NCBI RefSeq assembly: GCF_016919245.1 | Contig: NZ_JAFEJA010000003.1 | Span: forward strand, 186,001 to 250,000 | Source of the DNA: Streptomyces zhihengii | GTDB taxonomy: Bacteria; Actinomycetota; Actinomycetes; Streptomycetales; Streptomycetaceae | Reading direction: 5' to 3' | DNA: 64,000 nt | Shown here: piece by piece, positions 21,601 through 26,124 of the stretch | Layout of the letters: each line of letters begins with the position of its first letter | Position numbering within the stretch: position 1 is the first letter of the stretch | The notes under the pieces: model-generated | Told to the model about the DNA's origin: nothing | The model's database searches: none | Seen by the model: the letters and a program-made list of their open reading frames with translations, nothing else | Program-made: the position numbers and the translations under genes

Positions 21601-24600
21601 CACGCCAACGTGTCGCTCCATCACGCAGCCCGCGTCGAACTCCTGGCACGCCAGCTCGAGCGCGAGGGATCATTCACGGCACCAGAAATCTCTGGAATTG
21701 TTTCAGCAGGCTACGACAATTCGGCCAGCGACTATGCTCCCCTCCTCTATGCCAGATCATTCGACGTCGAGGTCCACGTCGTCTGCCCGGGCCAGAGCAC
21801 TCTAATATTCCATCCAGACGCATTGACGCCCGTCCGGCGTGAACTGCCACGTCTCCACATACTGCTCGACCATGGAACGTTCAAAGCGCTCATTCCGCGT
21901 CCGGAGTTCTCGGAACGGAAGTGGGAAAAGCTGCCTGACAGCCTGCCGCTTCACAAGGCACTCCGAACCGCTACGGAAGTGGTCGCGCAACGGCGAGGAA
22001 GAGGCGTCGAGTTCTTCACGCCGTCCGGGCAGCATCCGATCGAAGTACGACGTGTCGCTTACCACTTGCTCCAGCAGCCCTGGGACAGGGCCGGTGCGGA
22101 GAGACTGGCCCGGAAGCTCATTCCCAAAGTCCCTCTGGCACCCATCCTGCGCCTGCGCGGCGGCACGGATACTCCCACTTCAGAATCAGTCCCTGCCGAA
22201 AATCTGCCCGCTGCCGCCGACTCTTATGTCGATATCTCAACCATCACCCCCTCAAGGCCAGTCTGGCGACGCACAACAGAGACCTTGTGGCGTGCCACTA
22301 ACGAAAAGCCGGAGATTGTATTTGCGCAAGGGTTCAAGCCCAAAGTGCCAAACAATACTGACCTGTTTTATCATGTAATGATAGGGGACAGGCATGATGC
22401 GTTCGTCTCAACCAGTACGAGAAGCGACATCGCCGATGTATTGCATCGGAGATACGTCGTACGCAAAGACCCATACCTGTATGAAATCAAGGCGCCTGGC
22501 GGAATAGATGTCTCTGCCACGATGCCCGATAATTCCTACTACCGCGAAGATAGGGAGATCGCATTTCCGGGCGGCGTCTCGCCACACTTCGTCAAGCAAA
22601 TGGTCGAGTTGTCGAGCGGTAGAATAATTCACAACCCCGGATTCCTCGGCAGCGCAGCGCAGCAAACGCACCAACACGGCGACAGATCAGCAAGGCGCCC
22701 CCAGTCGACGGACCCTGGCCCACTGCGCCTGCGCGGAGGCTCGACGCGCGACAACACTGCAACGACCGGAGACCAAGCCGCCCCAACGCTCTCGGCCCAG
22801 CAAGCGCCAGCTCCAGCGCTGCCGGCAGGGATACGTGCATCGGCTCCGGAAGAGGTGACGGGCAACCAGTCTGAAGGCAACCCCTTCCGTTCCACGAACC
22901 TCGACGTGGCAACCAGCATCCCTACAGTCACGGCTCCCTCGTCGACAAGCAGTGAACTGGGATACCACGAGCACGTGCAGGAAAGAGTAACTCCGAGCCA
23001 TATCCGCCCAGGTTCGGCAGAGGCGCCGAGCTCGAGTGAAGCACCAGTCGCTAGCGAGACCGACCCTGGGGAAGAAGCCAGTGCGTCAGGGCAGATCATT
23101 GAGCAAGTGATGCTGCGACTGGCCGGTCGCCCGGCAGGGCCCCACACGGAAGGCGGCGTGCCAGAGCGAGGAGGAAGCCCTGATATTGCGCAGCCATCCG
23201 CTGAGTCGCAGGCGAATCGGCTCGCCCGTGGCCCATTCGTGGGGGCGGCCGCCGGACCTCGTGAAGCGGGTAGCGCTGGGTCCGCCGCAGAGCGGGACCA
23301 GTCCCACCGGACGATGGTTGCGCACAGCTCGACGACCGTGCCCGCTGCCGCTCAGCCTGCTGCTGACCAGGGGATGGAGACGACTTCGGGACTGGAAGCG
23401 ACGGGCGACCATCGGCAGGACCGCCACACAGCAGAGGAGAAGACCTACACGACAGCCCCTTCGCTACCGACCTCGCCAGAGTCAACAGGCTCGTCCGTCC
23501 CACAGGACCCACAGGACGGTGAAGGGCAAAAGCCTCGCGCAGGAGCGAACTCGGAGGAAGAGCAGGCGTCCCCGTCGGAGCGGACCGGTGACATGGCGTT
23601 CGACCCGACCCAGCTTGCAGGAGAATGGTTCGGTGTCAGCCAGCCCTCCCTTGACATGGTCGAAGACGTCCGGCGCTTGGTCGCTGCCGTGGAGAGACAC
23701 CAAACTGCATGGCGGGGCGCAGACAGAGCGGCGGTAGGGCCGGAGAGCACTGCTGGGCTGTCCGCTGGCATCACCGACCTGGCGAGCGAGCTGCTGGGAG
23801 TGCGCCACGCCGAGCGAATAGCACGCGATACGCCAGCACTGCTGCCCGCGGTGCTGGTACGCGCAGTGGCCGATGTCGAGCAGACACTCGCTGCCGCACC
23901 CCCGACACGTCGGGGAGCGCAGTACCCGCCCCTCGTTGAAACGGCGCTGACCTATCTCGACGTTGCGGCGATCTCCGCGGCGCAACGGGAGCGGCTTATC
24001 CACCAGGCCGAGAACGTGGTCCGCGCCACACACAACCTCCATGACCACTCGGTACTGCGCGGAACCATGCGGCACACCTTGCGCGAAGGCATCATCGCCC
24101 TCGTAGCGGCGAAGTACCACCGCGACGGACCCGAAGCAGCACACGAACTCGCCCACCTCCTCGCCCAAGCCCACAGCACGCAGCGCTCCCGCCTTCTTGG
24201 AGGCGGCGACCACGTTTCTGATGAACTCCTTGCCGAAGCACTCCACGCCTGGCGCGCCGGCGACCCAGAACGACGCCGTCAGCGGCCGAGGCAAGCCGAG
24301 ACGGTTCAGGTCAGGGGGCAGGAGGTAAAGTTGGGCCAGATCGTCTACAGAATTGGCCGCGGCCACCGAACGGTAAGTCAGCAGCTTGCTGTGGTACTGG
24401 CGGAACTTACTGACATCCAGGTTGCGGCAGACGCGTCACGGGCCTGGGGGAGTGACACATGGTCGGATGACCTACTACTTGAGGCGTTCGACGTCTACTA
24501 CTCCGACCCTCGAAACGTCGGACACTCCCCACTCCCTGGCGCCAGGGTGGACATCCGGGGACGACGAGTACCCCTGGGCACGATCGCATGGGACATCACG

Positions 24601-26109
24601 AAGGGGCGCCGCAATACGACTCCGGCGGTGCGAGCCAGGCTTCAGGCCCAAGGACGCGTGCATGCACGAGACTTGTCAGAGGGCTTCGCCCCGAGCACCG
24701 GGATCACCGTTAGCGCTGGACGCGAACCCTCCGTTTCCGCTTCAGGAGTAGCCCCGGCGCCGGGTATGTGGCCCCACCTGCAAGGTGCCCGGCCCGGGGC
24801 GGGATCGACATCCCGGCGTGGATCCTTCGTGGGCACCACTACCGTGGAACCTTCCGCCGCTGGGTGGGACGGGATCAGGGTGGGGAACTTCGCCGATCTG
24901 TCGGCGGGTGATTGGGGGATGGGTTCGTCGGCCGGCGGTGCGGGACGTCAGTCGACGCCGTTGGGGTTGGATCCGGCGCCGGGTATGTGGCCCCACCTGC
25001 AAGGTGCCCGGCCCGGGGCGGGATCGACATCCCGGCGTGGATCCTTCGTGGGCACCACTACCGTGGAACCTTCCGCCGCTGGGTGGGACGGGATCAGGGT
25101 GGGGAACTTCGCCGATCTGTCGGCGGGTGATTGGGGGATGGGTTCGTCGGCCGGCGGTGCGGGACGTCAGTCGACGCCTTTGGGGTTGGATCCGGCGCCG
25201 GGTATGTGGCCCCACCTGCAAGGTGCCCGGCCCGGGGCGGGATCGACATCCCGGCGTGGATCCTTCGCGGGTTCCATCGCTGATTGGTACGGATCCGGGG
25301 TGGGGGCGGATTTGTTGCCGGGTGAGTCGAGGTTCGGTTGGTCGGCCGCTGGCGGGAGGCGTCCGTCGATGGCGGCTGGCGTGGATCCGGCGCCGGGCCT
25401 GTGGCCGCATCTGCAGGGTTCTCGGGGCGGGGCGGGAGTGCCGTCTCGGCCGGGATCATCGATGGGGATTGGATTTGGTGGGGTGGAGCAGCCGCCGAGG
25501 GCGGGTGGTGTGCGGTCTTCTGAGGCGCAAGAATCTGGACTGCTCGCCGATGGGGAGGTGTGGTCGGACAGATGGGTCGTTGCGGCGCTGGAGAGGTGGC
25601 GTGCGCAGCATCCTGAGGTGCGGGAGTGGGTACCGCCGACGGGCTTCGTGCAGCCGGTCAGTGGGCGGCTGGTGCCGCTCGGGCAGATCTTCGCCAGTAT
25701 CCACAGCGGTGAGCAGAAGGCGTCTCCGACCGTGATGAGGGAGTCCTGGCGGCTGGCGGGGCTGATCGCGATTGGGCCGGGGGAATCGCATGCGGAGGAG
25801 TGGAGTAGGGCGCTGCTGGGTGTTTTGGACTCTGTGGGCCGGCCGGAGAGTGTGGCACTACCATCGGGAAGGGCCTCGGCAGCCGGGTCGTCTAGCTCGG
25901 GTGCCCGTGCAGTGTCCGGTCAGACATCGATGATGGGCCCAACGTTGAGCGCAGTAGGTTCCTACGCGGCCAGGCGCTCGTCTGTCAGCCAGGGTGGGCC
26001 CTATTTCCCCGCCGCAAGCCACCAGGGCGGGTCGGGGGCGCGGTCCAGCGCAACGCCAGCGGCAAGCCAGGACGATCCCTGGGCTTGGACACAGGACTTC
26101 GGGCGGTAG
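6673..26109 (+). CDS. Giant 6478-residue T7SS-type effector with internal ADP-ribosyltransferase flanked by LRLRGG
   Basis: ATG 6673, stop TAG 26107-26109. Domain order: residues 1-330, CpnT-like WXG100-type helical N-terminus (LQRLIFVLTGERF, hydrophobic segment about 112-145); 340-850, Thr/Ser/Ala/Pro linker; 857-1060, 2026-2229 and 5643-5846, three copies of a 205-residue helical module (LAGxWFGV ... LLGGG); about ten 60-70-residue W-[SP]-D...V.GxxVPLG modules between 1062 and 6350; six DPAPG[LM]WPHLQG motifs; about 2450-4550, Ser/Thr-rich beta modules; about 4830-5075, OTU-like region with Val where Cys is expected; LRLRGG 5159-5164; ART 5197-5310; LRLRGG 5351-5356. No signal peptide or lipobox. 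ARTs transfer ADP-ribose from NAD+ to protein or DNA. I infer export by T7SS and release of the ART by proteolysis. The toxin being internal rather than C-terminal is unusual. Confidence 0.85.
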   Translation: MAIEPSEDLQRLIFVLTGERFLEADEDRGYASHDPYVRLARRARDLSGTIEGSVGGIGRALPGEAGAAYVRAMRLLVNDGGRNALGEFAGQLDRIADGRVRTSMNVTESKWQLVAELVRLLIELAVLAAMAFFSGGLSAGQQAVAMLRSRVFLLTVLDALLSRTRLMPSLSEAFEEAFQTFAVRLALMVAGPEGRRPKGFDLGDIARSAVVGGLAGAFHGVLSGTVGKVLTGRLGRPLVKDVSGDVAVKVAPRGVFTAGNGVRAVGAGAGAFVAEGAAEAGAEFVTNGLFDGRWKVEASTFYGAGISGVTEGVLTAGVVAGAFALKDSISRIKSVATSTGDVRSGDAGTTADQTSVVNTTDLTATGTETGPVTRVAGGIVTSTQTTAAAASHDTDAHSIDTAPVTAPGTTPPATTSNNTPSPAVVTRQAPSTGASFADSDATSSTSITARQSGLAPLTGAVDTTGAHSGTGRQPSQHAVTGAESDTDTTDRVSDATRPPAAPVVGAGIRSDATISHAPEPPIGGPLPQSDVPTPTAGGPPTPSAAQAPSGTQEPARGERGVKDAGVASRAGAAEAANPQSARAAQPPASASTTGHPALSSGEAQSPQHVAHDGQQPYGSIALPLPESVTASTDWPTQDVGAALTTHASQTTRGQEPLTGPALGTAHQTGSAAPFADAADAEQTGPERSGYAEALPLPPTAASGIADGPPGTAAPTTKHAAEQSPNAKALPPRTLAVHGSAAPATNQAAPRSNNATTGDTATAGSTHDRPQTTESSAGSHEADTANSALSTGEQAGWRLSELGLEPGAARSAAERQATEGAAGWAEPSDAAVTPNQGELTAPAGTALMSHTSTAGETLDITQLAGQWFGVRRPSPSMEERTARLVAVVERRQTEQRGEGAPHDGAEREPSLSEGIADLATVLLGVRDAERVARDMPMVLPGVMVRMVGDVEHVLATALLTGPGIQHPPLVARAREYLAERLLPLGERERLMQQAEHLVRSGHNLHDQSILRGTTRYTLREGITALVAAEYHRNGPEAALELSRLLAQAHKSQRNGLLGGGKHVSDALLAEALRAWRATDPARQHPRPSKSVVQHVDGQDVDLGPIIDRITHGKRRVSQELADLLAQLTDIHVEATSDTARRWPDDMVIEALEHHYADSQNAGKPPSTNTRVEIRGQQVPVGKILFEIQRGNRTTSREVAEALERIAGIQVEQRARAAGRRERWPDDLVLEALEHHYANPGNIGKPPPTAVKVDIRGHQVPLGVIAWDIMHGRRKTKSTALRQALEARGRSAPTALTGGTSLPDVRSVDLLRTSPLATAHLDPAPGLWPHLQGVGAGSVVGASFDGGGFFSSVMPGGLEGSSGSAAGFAGLGGLSDGGWGSAIVVGGLASAAMGAEVSGQAELLDPAPGLWPHLQGVGAGSVVGASLDGGGFFSSVMPGGLEGSSGSAAGFAGLGGLSDGGWGSAMAPEGSRTTTEAGADPASAEVPVDPTSHEWADFSELVVNIAAEGHGHLRGEDVVRSESMHAPARRDAALPVGGPSSEPVGGDAWSDRSVVAALKAWRDENREPWGALPGAETVQPVDGRQVPLGQIFASILAGERKPSAHLMRATWELAGAFALRSDATEVEVMEWTSAAMNDSQVPADSIPPTPVQPSESVDHDQSQIAAGPSTGRVPNSKNIGTQQSRRDHVSDETLAEAIRAWRATDPEWKHPHPATNEVQYVRGQKVRIGEIVRSIRAGKRVASQELVEVLDALTDVHVPASDHLRTRQAKWPDALVIEAIEMYYADQDNRGKRPHFNEVIEVQGRQVPLGRILYRISAGIRSESPVIAEALQRVANIEISYTRRKFERWSDRDVIAALDRYHASSGHMNRLPNYDVHVEVSGRQVPLGRLISKIRSGERKNVSEDLQSKLTRLLPVAGGVESAVGASGAVPGLSLATTARTWPTEGGAHLYAVMEDVRGATAWSGPLFEANSMIPMETTGTSSDGTQQSLVVPAANAAGSVESRVVPHAGGDASVETVGIWADPTRAERDNVTYLAAEWFGVEQPSSGMVERVRRLIAALDRYRARQEGTAIPTGVERDSAGLSAGIVDLAVELLGVRDAERVARDAPAVLPAVLVRMVGDVEQTLLAVSPSDANPPLVQSAQEYLADWPLSEAERERLTRQAEDLVRSQHNLHDQSVLRGTMRHTLREGITTLVAAEYHRNGPEAALELSRLLAQAHSTQRTGLLGGGTTPSRMAAAEGTKPHLNDDGSDTDSQSMLSWHTAEQGEPDESSSESDHVVVAPGGADGQDRPSAPPAEAGQRGEQGSPAVVWFDDDSSSESGHVAPVPDAGASSPRAASAEPSSHQSALGERGTTFPAEAGQRGEQGSPAVVWFDDDSSSESGHVAPVPDAGASSPRGASAEPSSQRSALRHGAESVPAALRRRVRFADMPEAEVPDSATSDVRELVQALENERTRRRRATGHADPHIPGSRVAGYPRGIPRGAEQDRRVSAPRVLTADEQREWVEFVSDRSVGDAPVDVNERLAWGRSVRDEAWSYLRDLQREVLFAPRDGKAATLPSTGDLDIQLPMATMDLDRPVDTDRGYFDPSFMEGAKDVFADGSSLTRHITSAGGTHITLRGAEGVARTITGLLRPHDADAVKVRAGLQEILTRRPDVLLSNLAGSRRRLGASMQPAAGGAPGPADLLGDGHFLPFRGADGHSRVAVIRARNTGHYTRYEDAKSTDDDTRDTHVEQTRGASESSTQSTRQASNRSYGVNTGILPGAGTTMMGAVAAAGSYNQTSHVTSHTLSSGETSIVSTKGASTTYVNDMAYDVEVYEQLGDGTLAMTEAAHRFVVRNGFQWRVPDSLTRKQEGPPKLPQEIRLAEAKAVAPITVDDFAPSSDLVPWALQVAQRHAGVTLAMDAAADIVHFFRRDTMADWLITGMRGTVRSPDLRDAKGRVAGYFSYRVVPDPASPSKLQATVDEVDQTVLASTSVASSRTRAVNRNANVAITVGPVENMEVARGQVGLTVQANAARTDATTATASGESVSGTVRKGLTGLYQANLRLQVTFTPGYETAGLTPPWSLTHDQPTLPTEQEAWQEALRAELTTQLPARALLRLPEQEARELGGWDPDTGLRQPDAKALPEAQDTSPAPLTPALAPPPAIRGPFLQVMSDHVGRFDVTERVSKPLPDRRLPRRNAWTLQRTQSDPLTESTETRTRPHSRPFMRRAVSQGATSSTQSSARHSESRIAASRDDTPTALPDDTTAPSPEVATSLSDQMLQRVLDDIRKHPELRPFVDPDPSALRRLTYRASNAVSHTVHKARRRIQQANSKEKVSSTTTQSRLRARTNVPYPRPGRQARNAQMNKNQRLGTVFGPHRLDGRLRAILNPETGEWTITLNRHGVLRREALVLVLKGGQWETPTWTGYRPDIRLVNGLAATTDTSRNSEANYALQVGLGAEGGVHPVSPSGRVTAGIGASIGLGKSHGSATGIEARSEHVVSTPGAHLFKTEGDFKVTAFLQRRPRSVPRILTGNWLLSPRQQVPLSGEADGALVFKATAQIFHPAPLMPDRLRRLRPLTERDQPTPPSIPLTARQALALRNQFRNAPEPSDRSDTEDRDTTQRLEPVHHTHVRVGHTKALADLIRKVVAEVSPEESAWAFSVPGSDESQAVEIHANGKLEAYVASMLRDGLRLDRLFIQGRVFRHEAEVRLHAMPLLHRAQDVVDTGLTAARVNKSTLSVSTSAGTQRTTALRIQAGGVGAIDSAAPGRTPLVTAGNAVWNLYQRIRIRAEAQTLGASWQMQEERSGRKVRAGYDSTIFVAEAYARSRRWGAPARTSAAGVVVFGQRDDVLDLDEAQELGLVTNGLQQQAPEPGTLKPLLTIPAHTSVAGTLDPSAAVRAFQRELRSQGVGDVLPDFAVGDLGGVRSEFNAHVTPHGLLAHYAQLVREEGVTWRHFHKKLVGANSGEVRVRLVPVERRFRRTRHNIEIEEQRSLTTASQMVTESEHREGVGISGLVLPGLGTNDDKGKFAGPRLAIAPQAAVTASSSRGRTVQNSTTDKRTVTSKGLHAEFDVQLDLELSYTRADGQHVTVRKPAGSVIELHAVPLLQPDAGRPERSAEAAPTRTPVADAASEDALDVDTAIEVKPATAASSWDTFADERILAVLRSPDVAILNIADAQRLQRHVEAVTEHAVKADRRRQATDADKKTAKLASLIGTGSPINSKATKHRWGKAAPSAAITAVKMNVGSTTLTRPGTAPHQQVTQQFSSHFLPLTAPRALGPNGYTPPPAPDSPLIGSMTGTLTHYLRPTPGQRPRLIEVVDGLTVQTRADQASMTQSQEQALGVESAVVGAVFPMVPTGDSTISNVAPSERLPVGNASEMGRTGRGQTNAGQTEVGNEAERMLAFEISLDHRVEASVVRSRMKRYADAISDALHAMRRAPQRGYAALTSQFGSSSSPSIRQRVTPVPSPSSSGFSASFTSEKGAVFLIPERVARAQGLLDDSQYEAVSAAYDTVKKLTDQLVEARIHEAADTTLERDWEDLYGALREPNPDARKALYEAAAQRLVAHLLERASRRDTLRRLTEELQQARLNAREQLEWRERAPGDPDESHRPALHEPAELAVLSSYPLADPIPAPANVVEPDTQPYDDETLRMLALEAEFVGGLCPGGSLPPQHKLLRETFIAHAVGVAAHAKQKEARAAEAAGDSDLAALHRAEFAYLATTQQAAITARDNMRTAITRGISHLGGLDTPEGSHLARGGLLDVRPGEAAALRHMLDALRTSETDGEAADAADDVTSMRQTYVDRLKDESVRADVQQVVQAWAHDNIPQGSDAPPTAQLADRPLAERRALAARELLGKPFIFEAGRDSEASSTTHYTAPDGTVFDILDPHDTADPLATAGEGLPLSLEAARRVLQQPSENPLTRNPAQTARNVRSQLAQRLRLDSQDNAPWLQAAFDDGGTWLQTEANRDVFTDLDVQAAQLGDLDARHATELTQTRALHANVSLHHAARVELLARQLEREGSFTAPEISGIVSAGYDNSASDYAPLLYARSFDVEVHVVCPGQSTLIFHPDALTPVRRELPRLHILLDHGTFKALIPRPEFSERKWEKLPDSLPLHKALRTATEVVAQRRGRGVEFFTPSGQHPIEVRRVAYHLLQQPWDRAGAERLARKLIPKVPLAPILRLRGGTDTPTSESVPAENLPAAADSYVDISTITPSRPVWRRTTETLWRATNEKPEIVFAQGFKPKVPNNTDLFYHVMIGDRHDAFVSTSTRSDIADVLHRRYVVRKDPYLYEIKAPGGIDVSATMPDNSYYREDREIAFPGGVSPHFVKQMVELSSGRIIHNPGFLGSAAQQTHQHGDRSARRPQSTDPGPLRLRGGSTRDNTATTGDQAAPTLSAQQAPAPALPAGIRASAPEEVTGNQSEGNPFRSTNLDVATSIPTVTAPSSTSSELGYHEHVQERVTPSHIRPGSAEAPSSSEAPVASETDPGEEASASGQIIEQVMLRLAGRPAGPHTEGGVPERGGSPDIAQPSAESQANRLARGPFVGAAAGPREAGSAGSAAERDQSHRTMVAHSSTTVPAAAQPAADQGMETTSGLEATGDHRQDRHTAEEKTYTTAPSLPTSPESTGSSVPQDPQDGEGQKPRAGANSEEEQASPSERTGDMAFDPTQLAGEWFGVSQPSLDMVEDVRRLVAAVERHQTAWRGADRAAVGPESTAGLSAGITDLASELLGVRHAERIARDTPALLPAVLVRAVADVEQTLAAAPPTRRGAQYPPLVETALTYLDVAAISAAQRERLIHQAENVVRATHNLHDHSVLRGTMRHTLREGIIALVAAKYHRDGPEAAHELAHLLAQAHSTQRSRLLGGGDHVSDELLAEALHAWRAGDPERRRQRPRQAETVQVRGQEVKLGQIVYRIGRGHRTVSQQLAVVLAELTDIQVAADASRAWGSDTWSDDLLLEAFDVYYSDPRNVGHSPLPGARVDIRGRRVPLGTIAWDITKGRRNTTPAVRARLQAQGRVHARDLSEGFAPSTGITVSAGREPSVSASGVAPAPGMWPHLQGARPGAGSTSRRGSFVGTTTVEPSAAGWDGIRVGNFADLSAGDWGMGSSAGGAGRQSTPLGLDPAPGMWPHLQGARPGAGSTSRRGSFVGTTTVEPSAAGWDGIRVGNFADLSAGDWGMGSSAGGAGRQSTPLGLDPAPGMWPHLQGARPGAGSTSRRGSFAGSIADWYGSGVGADLLPGESRFGWSAAGGRRPSMAAGVDPAPGLWPHLQGSRGGAGVPSRPGSSMGIGFGGVEQPPRAGGVRSSEAQESGLLADGEVWSDRWVVAALERWRAQHPEVREWVPPTGFVQPVSGRLVPLGQIFASIHSGEQKASPTVMRESWRLAGLIAIGPGESHAEEWSRALLGVLDSVGRPESVALPSGRASAAGSSSSGARAVSGQTSMMGPTLSAVGSYAARRSSVSQGGPYFPAASHQGGSGARSSATPAASQDDPWAWTQDFGR
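10630..11064 (+). repeat. Two 249-bp-spaced direct repeats encoding DPAPGLWPHLQG units
   Basis: Copies start at 10630 and 10879. About 185 bp are identical except for a single base (TTT versus CTT). Each encodes DPAPGLWPHLQG followed by a Gly/Ser/Phe-rich stretch. The DNA identity implies recent duplication. Confidence 0.9.
13552..13893 (+). repeat. Two tandem 183-bp repeats encoding acidic WFDDDSSSES units
   Basis: Copies start at 13552 and 13735. Each encodes AGQRGEQGSPAVVWFDDDSS and SESGHVAPVPDAG, and they differ by few bases. They form an acidic linker just before the beta-rich central region. Confidence 0.88.
21190..21880 (+). other. OTU-like (deubiquitinase-fold) region lacking the catalytic Cys
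   Basis: This covers residues about 4840-5070 of the giant protein. The later half (SDYAPLLYARSFDVEVHVV ... LHILLDHGTFKALIP) follows the pattern of OTU peptidases in toxins, with H5067 in the place of the catalytic His. The region that should read DGxCF reads DGTVF (V4860), so the nucleophilic Cys appears lost. The middle (NPAQTARNVRSQLAQRL) fits the OTU helix after the Cys. The family assignment is pattern-based inference. The next unit is an LRLRGG sequence, the ubiquitin tail that OTU enzymes recognise. Confidence 0.45.
22147..22164 (+). other. Ubiquitin-tail sequence LRLRGG, upstream of ART domain
   Basis: Residues 5159-5164 read LRLRGG, followed by T5165. This is identical to the last six residues of ubiquitin, the site cut after Gly-Gly by deubiquitinases. 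Confidence 0.95.
22165..22722 (+). other. ADP-ribosyltransferase (pierisin/scabin-like) domain
   Basis: This covers residues 5165-5350. ART landmarks in order: LWR (R5207, NAD-binding Arg); FVSTSTR (S5246-T-S5248); YLYEIKAPGGIDV; the ARTT loop with DREIAFPGG (catalytic Glu E5295, D5293 two residues before). The EIAFPGG and APGGIDV sequences match the pierisin/scabin branch, which modifies nucleic-acid guanine. Those enzymes usually have Gln at the -2 position, and Arg-specific ARTs have Glu; here it is Asp, so the target cannot be called. All three core motifs are intact, so activity is likely. Confidence 0.8.
22723..22740 (+). other. Ubiquitin-tail sequence LRLRGG, downstream of ART domain
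   Basis: Residues 5351-5356 read LRLRGG, followed by S5357. This is a second exact copy, using partly different codons from the first (GGA GGC versus GGC GGC), and it closes a 186-residue insert containing the ART domain. Confidence 0.95.
24754..25272 (+). repeat. 219-bp tandem repeats (2 full copies plus partial third)
   Basis: Units start at 24754, 24973 and 25192. The first two are nearly identical over 219 bp (73 codons) and the third diverges after about 80 bp. Each begins PAPGMWPHLQG followed by ARPGAGSTSRRGSF. A related single DPAPGLWPHLQG follows at about 25386. Confidence 0.92.
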
Positions 26110-26124
26110 CTGGACAGGGGACTA

